From NCBI GenBank assembly GCA_017473925.1, contig JAFUIY010000049.1:1-61605 (forward strand): DNA of 61,605 nt, given 5' to 3'. Below the pieces are notes generated by a model. The model had not been told where the DNA came from and did not search any database. It worked only from the letters and a program-made list of their open reading frames with translations. This stretch comes from Clostridia bacterium (GTDB lineage: Bacteria > Bacillota > Clostridia > Oscillospirales > Acutalibacteraceae). Each line of letters begins with the position of its first letter. The first letter of the stretch is position 1. A program made the position numbers and the translations under genes. Positions 52,288 through 59,421 of this stretch are shown in pieces.

Positions 52288-53139
52288 ATGCAATACTATT
52301 TACTTGTTTCTGCGGCAACCGTGCTCTTTGCACTGCAATTCCTCTTCAATCAGAAATTTGAACAGGAACGGGGCAACACTCTCAAGTCAGCACTTGAATT
52401 TACATTATACAAAAGCATTGTTATCGTTGTGATGATGCTCATAATCAGCCGGTTTGATATAACAATAACACCTTTCAGCGTTATCCTTGCAGTCATTTAC
52501 GCAGTTGCATGCATACTGATGACCTATTTCAGCATGAAAGCCTTTGCCGTAGCGAACCTTTCGGTTTACTCGGTTTTCTCAATGCTGGGCGGTATGCTTC
52601 TTCCCTTCCTTGCAGGTGTGGGCTTCTATAATGAAGAGCTGACTGCATTCAAGATTATCTGCTGTCTGCTGATTGTCGTTTCCGTGCTTCTGAATCTCAG
52701 GGGCGGTAAACAGAGCAAAAAGGCTTTCCTTTACTATATGGCTGTGTTTATCCTCAACGGCAGTGTGGGTGTTATTTCAAAGGTTCATCAGTCCTCATCG
52801 CTTCCGCATACGGACAGCACAGGCTTTATGCTCCTTACATCAGCCGTCAGCATTATAATCAGTGCAGTGTGGCTCCTCATTCAGCATAAAAAAATCCCCG
52901 TTATCAAGGGAAAGAGCCTTGGCTTTGCGGCAGGATACGGTATATTCAACGGTGTCGGAAACTGGCTTCTGCTCATCTCTCTCGTCAATCTCCCCGCATC
53001 AGTGCAGTATCCCCTTGTAACGGGCGGAGTTATGGTTTTTTCAACGATTATCAGTATGATAAGAAAAGAAAAACTGTCCGTCAACGATTACATCGCAGCA
53101 GCAATATCCTTTGTTGCATCGGTACTTATGGCGTTCTGA
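52288..53139 (+). CDS. EamA-family (DMT) transporter
   Basis: The 283-residue protein has ten predicted membrane helices as two five-helix EamA repeats (about 1-135 and 145-283). Typical features are the end of helix 4 (SVFSMLGGMLLPFLAGVGFY, cut at SMLGGMLLPFL) and its second-half equivalent (PLVTGGVMVFSTIISMI). It exports or imports a small metabolite. It is coupled to the dehydrogenase gene and may move that enzyme's substrate or product; this is inference. A GAAGG lies before the ATG. A short palindrome and a terminator follow. Confidence 0.88.
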   Translation: MQYYLLVSAATVLFALQFLFNQKFEQERGNTLKSALEFTLYKSIVIVVMMLIISRFDITITPFSVILAVIYAVACILMTYFSMKAFAVANLSVYSVFSMLGGMLLPFLAGVGFYNEELTAFKIICCLLIVVSVLLNLRGGKQSKKAFLYYMAVFILNGSVGVISKVHQSSSLPHTDSTGFMLLTSAVSIIISAVWLLIQHKKIPVIKGKSLGFAAGYGIFNGVGNWLLLISLVNLPASVQYPLVTGGVMVFSTIISMIRKEKLSVNDYIAAAISFVASVLMAF

Positions 53140-53151
53140 TAAAAAGAAATC

Positions 53152-53177
53152 TGTCGGGCTGAGCCCGACAAATTACT
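53152..53177. repeat. Short hairpin related to the 15.3-kb element
   Basis: TGTCGGGC (53152-53159) pairs with GCCCGACA (53163-53170) around a 3-base loop, followed by AATTACTG. The right side, CGACAAATTACTG, is identical to 15342-15354 of the multi-hairpin element, suggesting a fragment or variant of the same family. Confidence 0.6.
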
Positions 53178-53190
53178 GTTTATAAATCAA

Positions 53191-53228
53191 AAGGAGCCGA
53201 AACCTGTAGTTTCAGCTCCTTCTTTTAT
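53191..53228. terminator. Bidirectional intrinsic terminator
   Basis: AAGGAGC (53191-53197) pairs with GCTCCTT (53215-53221), with an inner GAAAC/GTTTC stem. T-runs flank it on both strands. It separates the EamA gene from the convergent ABC permease gene. Confidence 0.9.
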
Positions 53229-53234
53229 TTTTAA

Positions 53235-55262
53235 TTATCGTTTATCCTTTTTTACCCTTGTAAGAAGAATACCACTCATAATTGAACATACAAAAACAAA
53301 AGCAAGCAGTACGCCCCATATCATGACAAGGTTACCGGGAGTTGAAACAAACAGGTCTTTAATTCGTGTCATTTCATCACCCATCTGAAGTGCCATTTCG
53401 GGATTTTCAAGCATCATGGACATACGTGCCTCATTAAGATGACATGTTGCGGCAAGAGCACCGATGCCCCATTTGCTTATCATAATCGCTGCAACAGCTT
53501 CCATGGCATCACCAAGGTCGAACAGTACGCCTGAGAAGACAATCTGAACAATAAGCACAATGGGAATGAATGTATTTGCAGTTGAACTGTTCTTTACAAT
53601 TGATGATATAAGAAGTGCAATTGCATCAGCAGCAAAGGTTACAAGGAACATTGTAATGTACATTTCAATCATTGCAGAGCCGATAAGAACGCCCGAGGAC
53701 GGATATGCTTTTCCTTTGACGGAAAGGAAGAATATAAGCATTACAACAAGCATCTGTACAGCACAGACCATACCCTGTACAACAAGCTTGGAAATAATAT
53801 ATGAGCTCAGACGGAGATTTGTCATGTACTCTCTTTTCAGAATGTTTCTTTCCTTACAGATTTCCTGAACTGAGTTACAGATACCAACGAAAATAGCAAC
53901 ACAAACAAGCATAAAAAGACCGGTCTGTGTGCCTGAGAAGTTTGCAAGCTCACCGTCATTTTTAAAGTTGCCGTTCACTTCATCTTCTTCTACATTCTTT
54001 TCAAGGCTTCTTATAAGGCTTGAGTTTTCTTTGAGATGGTCTGTTTCCCAGCCGACAATATCATTATCCTCAAGATAACGCTTGCCGTCTTCTTTATTAC
54101 CTACTGCTGAAAAATCTTTGATTAGGTCCTTATCGTAAACACACTTGATTGTGTTTTTAAAGCTTTCTTCATTTTCAATGAAGCCGGCTACAGCACCAAA
54201 TGACTCAGAATTCTTTTCCTTGCCCTCTGCAACAAGAGAACCGGCAAAATATGTATACTTTATTGAACCTTCGGAAACAAGACCTGCTATACCGCCGACA
54301 TTTTTACCGTCAACAGTTATTTCCGCACGGCTGTAACAATTTCTGACAACTGTTTCCTCTTTACCTTCAACCACACCGACGATACCGCCGACATTATCAC
54401 TTTTTGTATCAATAGTGCTGTCCTTTGAATAACAGCTTTCAATGATACCGCTTTCAAGACAACCGGCAACAAATCCGACAGCCTTGCTCTTGCCTTCATC
54501 CTTGATATCGGCATCTTCAATACCTATATTTCTGATTTCAGCATCCTTACCCTTTACTTTACCGAACAGCCCCACATAATCCTCACCTGTTTCAAGAACA
54601 AAATTACGGATAATATGGCCGTTACCTTCAAACTTGCCCTTGAACGGATCATTCTTTGTACCTATAGGCATAATGGTGTTTCCGTCCATATCAATGTTGC
54701 AGTTCAGATAATATGTTTTCTCAAGCCATTCACCTTTTGCATAAGCAATAAACTGAAGGTCGCCGGGAGAATTGACATAGTATTCTTCACCCTCCTCATC
54801 AAGAGGAACAAGCTGAGGCTGTTGAGGAATTACGCCGTCCCAGACTTTAAAATTCTCATCGTCATCGTCGTCATCAGAATCCTTATCATCCTTGTCGTCA
54901 TCAGAATCCTTATCATCCTTATCGTCATCAGAATCCTTATCATCTTTGTTGTCGTCGGAATCCTTATCATCCTCATCTTCATCTTCGGAGTCCTTGTCGT
55001 CCTTTTCCTCCGAATCCTCATCTTCATCCTCCACGGAAGCTTCATATTCAACCAATTCCCATGAAAGAAGAGGATAACCCTCATTCTCATAATTGTCAAC
55101 ACTGTTACAGAACATATCACCTGATGCAACAAGTGTAACAACAATGATTGTCAGAACAGGAATTGCAATTGTGAGAATAAGATTTTGCTTGTCATTAAAA
55201 AATATTTTAAGATATCTTGAAATCAGAACACCGGCCTGTTTGAAAAAACCGTTCTTTTTCAA
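53235..55262 (-). CDS. ABC-2-type permease with large Asp-rich and GLUG-repeat insertion
   Basis: The ~675-residue protein has one membrane helix near the N-terminus (about 28-48, LILTIAIPVLTIIVVTLVAS), a very large outside domain, then about six helices (445-665) of the ABC-2 permease type. The outside part begins with an acidic tract (about 75-135) of repeated DKDSDDDKD units and continues as a GLUG/beta-helix-like repeat region (about 150-400; VGLFGKVKGK, VGGIVGVVEG, VGGIAGLVSEG). ABC-2 permeases normally have a short loop there. The likely start is a TTG at 55262 preceded by AGGGGTG; a GTG at 55271 lies inside it. It works with the ATPase 35 bases upstream. Confidence 0.85.
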   Translation of the reverse strand: MKKNGFFKQAGVLISRYLKIFFNDKQNLILTIAIPVLTIIVVTLVASGDMFCNSVDNYENEGYPLLSWELVEYEASVEDEDEDSEEKDDKDSEDEDEDDKDSDDNKDDKDSDDDKDDKDSDDDKDDKDSDDDDDDENFKVWDGVIPQQPQLVPLDEEGEEYYVNSPGDLQFIAYAKGEWLEKTYYLNCNIDMDGNTIMPIGTKNDPFKGKFEGNGHIIRNFVLETGEDYVGLFGKVKGKDAEIRNIGIEDADIKDEGKSKAVGFVAGCLESGIIESCYSKDSTIDTKSDNVGGIVGVVEGKEETVVRNCYSRAEITVDGKNVGGIAGLVSEGSIKYTYFAGSLVAEGKEKNSESFGAVAGFIENEESFKNTIKCVYDKDLIKDFSAVGNKEDGKRYLEDNDIVGWETDHLKENSSLIRSLEKNVEEDEVNGNFKNDGELANFSGTQTGLFMLVCVAIFVGICNSVQEICKERNILKREYMTNLRLSSYIISKLVVQGMVCAVQMLVVMLIFFLSVKGKAYPSSGVLIGSAMIEMYITMFLVTFAADAIALLISSIVKNSSTANTFIPIVLIVQIVFSGVLFDLGDAMEAVAAIMISKWGIGALAATCHLNEARMSMMLENPEMALQMGDEMTRIKDLFVSTPGNLVMIWGVLLAFVFVCSIMSGILLTRVKKDKR
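54868..54975. repeat. 27-bp tandem repeat coding for the Asp-rich tract
   Basis: Four consecutive 27-base units (54868-54894, 54895-54921, 54922-54948, 54949-54975) differ by one to a few bases. Each encodes nine residues of the DKDSDDDKD type, so loss or gain of units keeps the frame. Confidence 0.85.
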
Positions 55263-55297
55263 TGTAATCACCCCTACTTAAGTATTAAACATCAATA

Positions 55298-56914
55298 TTA
55301 AAACCTTTGCTGACGGAATCTGTTGACATAACCGTCAACATCCTGAGAAATCTTTTCATAAGCATCGGCAAGATTGTCAACTCCAAAGAATTTCTTTGCA
55401 TTTTCGGGTGAACCGTAATAACACAGCTTTCCGCCGGGAGCCATAAAGATAACCTTGTCAAACAGATGAATGTTCTGCAATGTATGAGTAATGACAACAA
55501 TTGTCTTACCTCTCTGTGCAGCAAGCATCTGCAACTGCTTCATAAGATTTGTTTCAGCCTCAGGATCAAGACCTGATGTGGGTTCATCAAGGAAGAACAA
55601 TGAGGGGTCTGAAATAAGTTCAACAGCAATGGATGCACGCTTCCGCTGACCGCCGCTGAGTTTCTTTATCATGGTGTCACGCTGTTTTTCAAGAGCCATT
55701 GCTTTAAGAACTTCGTCAACACGTTGCATGATCTCCTGTTTGGTGACATCGCCGGGGAGACGTAATTTTGCTACATAAGTAAGCATATCAACCATTGTAA
55801 GGTTATCATAAACAATATCCTGCTGAGGAACATATCCTATCTGTGATTTATAAGCAGAATAGTTTTTATACAGATCGTCACCGTTAATGTATACACTGCC
55901 GCTTGTGCCGGGTTCAAAACCGTTGATTGCATTCATCAGGGTTGTTTTTCCTGCACCGGAGCCGCCGAGAATAGCAACAAGGTCACCGGGATAAATAGTC
56001 AGAGAAACATTCTGAAGGATGTATTTTTTATCACCACCGTTGATGCCTGTACCTTTTTTACAGGGGACAAGCTTTGAAACATCTTCAACACGGAGTTCAA
56101 CACCGCCACGTCTTGCATGCTCGTTTACAGGGACAATTTCCCTCTTCACAGGGACATCAACAACCGGTCTGTCTTCTATATATACTGATTTATAAACAGT
56201 TTCGGGCTTATTGTAAACATCAACAACACTTGCAGGTTTTGAGCTGTTATAAACAACTGCAGTTTTCAGATTGAATATCTTTGTTGAACCGATTGTTATT
56301 TTATCAAATTCTTTGAACGGTACGGTACTGCCTGATTTTATCAGACTGCCGTTAAGAATTGTACCATTATGGCTCTTACAGTCTGTCAGTGTTGCATTTC
56401 CCTGAGCATCGATGGAAATAATTGCATGATTTCTGGAAACCGACGGCTGATGGATAACAATATCAGACGTATCAGATGCACGTCCTATTTTTATTTTCTT
56501 ATTAAAGGACTGCAATGAATAAGCATTCCATACATGGTCCATTCCCGTACTGAGTGTAAAAATAACATATACAGTTTTTTCTCCTGTCACATCATTCACA
56601 CCGACAGTAAGAATATCACCGTCACGAAGCTTGTGTGCCGAAGAAGGTTTGCCGGGATCTTTTTTTATTTTATGACCATTAAGAAATGTACCGTTGGTAT
56701 TGACCTCATCAGTATAATAATATTCATTATTGTAATAGGTAAACGTGCCGTGCTTACCTGATACAAGAGCCGAATTCAACTGTACATCACAAGTACTGCT
56801 TCCTGAAGCACGACCCATTGTAATCTGAGGCTGATTGATCATTACCGTTCTGATGTGACCGCCACGGTCAAAAATCACCAATTGTGCATGATTTGTACGG
56901 GATTCATAGCCCAT
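55298..56914 (-). CDS. FHA-domain ABC transporter ATPase
   Basis: The 538-residue protein has two forkhead-associated domains (about 20-110, ITMGRASGSS and SGKHGTF; about 138-220, IKIGRASDTS and SVSRNHAIIS) and an ABCG-type ATPase (270-510) with Walker A GGSGAGKTT (317-325), signature LSGGQRKR (419-426) and LFFLDEPTSGLD. FHA domains bind phosphothreonine, so transport should be controlled by a Ser/Thr kinase. The upstream ribosome site AGGTGA and a promoter at 57010-57038 are present. The permease gene follows in the same operon. The substrate is unknown. Confidence 0.92.
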   Translation of the reverse strand: MGYESRTNHAQLVIFDRGGHIRTVMINQPQITMGRASGSSTCDVQLNSALVSGKHGTFTYYNNEYYYTDEVNTNGTFLNGHKIKKDPGKPSSAHKLRDGDILTVGVNDVTGEKTVYVIFTLSTGMDHVWNAYSLQSFNKKIKIGRASDTSDIVIHQPSVSRNHAIISIDAQGNATLTDCKSHNGTILNGSLIKSGSTVPFKEFDKITIGSTKIFNLKTAVVYNSSKPASVVDVYNKPETVYKSVYIEDRPVVDVPVKREIVPVNEHARRGGVELRVEDVSKLVPCKKGTGINGGDKKYILQNVSLTIYPGDLVAILGGSGAGKTTLMNAINGFEPGTSGSVYINGDDLYKNYSAYKSQIGYVPQQDIVYDNLTMVDMLTYVAKLRLPGDVTKQEIMQRVDEVLKAMALEKQRDTMIKKLSGGQRKRASIAVELISDPSLFFLDEPTSGLDPEAETNLMKQLQMLAAQRGKTIVVITHTLQNIHLFDKVIFMAPGGKLCYYGSPENAKKFFGVDNLADAYEKISQDVDGYVNRFRQQRF

Positions 56915-57009
56915 CTTTTGTCACCTGCATTCTGAAAATATAATTTACTGTCTAATCAGATATTTCTTGTTTTATTCAGGAAATATAATTACTGAACAAA
57001 CTTTTTTGT

Positions 57010-57038
57010 ATTATATCATATAAAAAGAAGGCATTCAA
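57010..57038 (-). promoter_or_regulatory. Promoter for the FHA-ABC operon
   Basis: On the minus strand TTGAAT (57033-57038) and a perfect TATAAT (57010-57015) are 17 bases apart, leaving a leader of about 90 bases before the ATG at 56914. Confidence 0.8.
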
Positions 57039-57099
57039 GATTTTTCTGTATTATTTTGATTTTTTTTTGCATTGGCAGGACTTTATCCATTAGTTTCAC

Positions 57100-57128
57100 T
57101 TGATAAAATCCGATAAATATGGTATATT
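57100..57128 (+). promoter_or_regulatory. Promoter for the Stn-like transhydrogenase operon
   Basis: TTGATA (57100-57105) and TATATT (57123-57128) are 17 bases apart, 31 bases before the ATG at 57160. No Rex-type palindrome was seen here. Confidence 0.75.
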
Positions 57129-57159
57129 GATTACATTCTTTTTACAGGTGGTTATATAT

Positions 57160-57657
57160 ATGTGTCAATGCAACCATAACGGTCCGAAAAGTGACCTTTC
57201 TCTGCTTGAAAATGTACTCAGCGAGTACGGCGGAGTTTCTTCAAATCTTATTACTATACTTCAGAAAGCGCAGGGCATCTATGGTTATCTGCCGAAAGAT
57301 GTCATGTATCATATTGCAGACAATGTGGGTATCACTCCTGCAGATGTAATGGGTGTTGCAACCTTTTATTCACAGTTCAGACTCTCTCCCATCGGCAAGT
57401 ATCTCATTATGTCATGTCAGGGTACAGCATGCCATGTCAACGGCAGTGAAAGAGTTGCTGCCGCTATTTCCGAATATCTCGGCATCAGAAACGGAGAAAC
57501 AACCGAAGACGGACTTTTCACACTTGAAGAAGTTGCGTGTCTCGGCTGCTGCTCACTTGCTCCCGTTATCATGATAAACGGTGAAGCATACGGCAATCTC
57601 ACACCCGATTCTGCTGTTGAAGTCATTAAAAATATTCAGAAAGAGGAGGGTAAATAA
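57160..57657 (+). CDS. nuoE: NuoE/HydC-like [2Fe-2S] subunit of a bifurcating complex
   Basis: The 165-residue protein is a NuoE-type subunit: a helical N-terminus (VLSEYGGVSSNLITILQKAQ, cut at LITILQKAQ) and a thioredoxin-like [2Fe-2S] domain with Cys86 and Cys91 (SCQGTACHVNG) and Cys127 and Cys131 (CLGCCSLAP). The first residues MCQCNHNG add two cysteines not normally part of the cluster. It would pass electrons to or from the NuoF-like subunit. The start at 57160 follows AGGTGG; a longer frame is not supported. The stop overlaps the next start by one base. Confidence 0.92.
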   Translation: MCQCNHNGPKSDLSLLENVLSEYGGVSSNLITILQKAQGIYGYLPKDVMYHIADNVGITPADVMGVATFYSQFRLSPIGKYLIMSCQGTACHVNGSERVAAAISEYLGIRNGETTEDGLFTLEEVACLGCCSLAPVIMINGEAYGNLTPDSAVEVIKNIQKEEGK

Positions 57658-59408
57658 TGCGTATAGTTATCGGTGAAGGCTCCTGCGGTATTGCGGCAGG
57701 TGCAGGCAAGGTGCATAAGGCAATTGAAGCTCTTATGACAGAAAACGAAGTATTTACTCTCGGCAGTACAGGCTGTATCGGAATGTGTTTCCTTGAGCCC
57801 ATTGTTGACCTCTATGACGGCAAGACACTTCTGAGAAGACTTGTAAAGGTTAAGGCATCCGATGCTGAAAGCATAGTAAACTGCGCAAGAACAGGTAATT
57901 TGTCACTTGTTGACAGCATCACAATTTCAGCTGACGATGAAGAATTTTTAAATCGTCAGACAAGAATTGCACTCCGTCACTGCGGTCTTATCGACCCCGT
58001 TTCTCTTGATGATTACAGAGAGGCAGACGGCTATGAGGCTCTCGAAAAAGTACTTAAAACAATGACTCCCGAGGAAGTTATTGAAGAAATAAAAATATCA
58101 GGTCTTGCAGGCAGAGGCGGTGCAGGCTTCCCCACATGGTTCAAATGGAATGCGGCAAGACAGAGTGTCAGCGACACAAAATATCTTATCTGTAATGCAG
58201 ACGAGGGCGACCCCGGTGCATTCATGGACAGGGCTGTCATAGAATCTGACCCCCACACTCTCATTGAGGGTATGCTCATAGGTGCTTACGCCATCGGTGC
58301 TAAGGAAATGATTGTTTATGTAAGAGCCGAATATCCTCTTGCAATCACAAACCTTGAAATTGCCATCGAGCAGGCTAAAAAAGCAAATCTTTTAGGTGAA
58401 AACATTCTCGGCACTTCATTCTCATGCGATATGAGAATAAAGGCAGGTGCAGGTGCATTCGTATGCGGTGAAGAAACTGCACTTATTGAGTCACTTGAGG
58501 GCAAGAGAGGTATGCCCCGACTGAAACCTCCTTTCCCTGCACAGAAGGGCTATATGGATGAGCCTTCAAATATCAATAATGTTGAAACCTTTGCAAATGT
58601 TGCGTGGATAATGAACAACGGCGGTGCCGCATTCGCTGCTATGGGTACAGAAAACAGCAAGGGTACAAAGGTTTTTGCACTTACGGGTAAAATCCGTAAA
58701 GGAGGTCTTGTTGAAATCCCCATGGGTAAGACTCTCCGTGATGTCATTTACGGCATCGGCGGCGGAATCCGTGACGATAAGGAATTCAAGGCTGTTCAGA
58801 TGGGCGGTCCCTCAGGTGGTTGTATTCCCAAGGAATTGCTCGATACTGTCATTGACTACAAGGCTCTGGGCGCAACAGGTGCAATCATGGGCTCAGGCGG
58901 TATGGTTGTTATGGACGAAAGCACCTGTATGGTCGGCATGGCGAAGTTCTTCCTTGACTTCACTGCCCTTGAATCCTGCGGAAAATGTGTTCATTGCCGT
59001 ATCGGTACAAGAAGAATGCAGGAAATCCTCACACGAATCGTAAAAGGCGAGGGTAAAGAGGGCGATATTGAGCTTCTTGAGGAGCTTTGCGAAGCAGTCA
59101 AGGACGGTGCACTCTGCGGTCTCGGTCAGACAGCTCCTAACCCCGTACTCACAACAATCAGATATTTCCGTGCTGAATATGAAGCTCATATCAACGAGAA
59201 AAAGTGTCCTGCAAAGGAATGCGTTGACCTGCTGACATATTCAATTGTTGCAGATAAATGTAAGGGCTGTACACTCTGTGCAAAGAAATGTCCTGCAAAG
59301 GCAATCAGCGGTGAAGTGAAAAAAGCTCATATAATTGATAGTGATATATGTATCCGTTGCGGTCAGTGTGTAAATTCATGCCGTTTCGGTGCGATAAATG
59401 TAGAATAA
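57657..59408 (+). CDS. nuoF: NuoF/HydB-like NADH-binding flavoprotein subunit
   Basis: The 583-residue protein has an N-terminal thioredoxin-like ferredoxin domain (about 1-85), the NADH/FMN domain of complex I 51-kDa type (about 140-430; GLAGRGGAGFPTWFKW, NADEGDPGAFMDR, ESDPHTLIEGM), a 4Fe-4S motif ESCGKCVHCRIGTRRM, and a C-terminal 2x[4Fe-4S] ferredoxin (CKGCTLCAKKCPAKA, CIRCGQCVNSCRFGA). This is the HydB domain order, a common bifurcating module that binds NAD(H) and ferredoxin. The partner subunit here is a flavoprotein rather than a hydrogenase. It overlaps the NuoE-like gene by one base. Confidence 0.94.
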   Translation: MRIVIGEGSCGIAAGAGKVHKAIEALMTENEVFTLGSTGCIGMCFLEPIVDLYDGKTLLRRLVKVKASDAESIVNCARTGNLSLVDSITISADDEEFLNRQTRIALRHCGLIDPVSLDDYREADGYEALEKVLKTMTPEEVIEEIKISGLAGRGGAGFPTWFKWNAARQSVSDTKYLICNADEGDPGAFMDRAVIESDPHTLIEGMLIGAYAIGAKEMIVYVRAEYPLAITNLEIAIEQAKKANLLGENILGTSFSCDMRIKAGAGAFVCGEETALIESLEGKRGMPRLKPPFPAQKGYMDEPSNINNVETFANVAWIMNNGGAAFAAMGTENSKGTKVFALTGKIRKGGLVEIPMGKTLRDVIYGIGGGIRDDKEFKAVQMGGPSGGCIPKELLDTVIDYKALGATGAIMGSGGMVVMDESTCMVGMAKFFLDFTALESCGKCVHCRIGTRRMQEILTRIVKGEGKEGDIELLEELCEAVKDGALCGLGQTAPNPVLTTIRYFRAEYEAHINEKKCPAKECVDLLTYSIVADKCKGCTLCAKKCPAKAISGEVKKAHIIDSDICIRCGQCVNSCRFGAINVE

Positions 59409-59421
59409 GGAGGCGGCATAA

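Noticed and set aside
54868..54975. 27-bp repeats as a possible CRISPR or non-coding array
   Set aside because: The units are directly adjacent without spacers and code in frame for an acidic tract inside a long well-supported gene.
54615..55064. Plus-strand open frames rich in Ser or Ile antisense to the acidic tract
   Set aside because: They are low-complexity mirror images of the Asp-rich coding repeat, with no ribosome site or recognisable protein.
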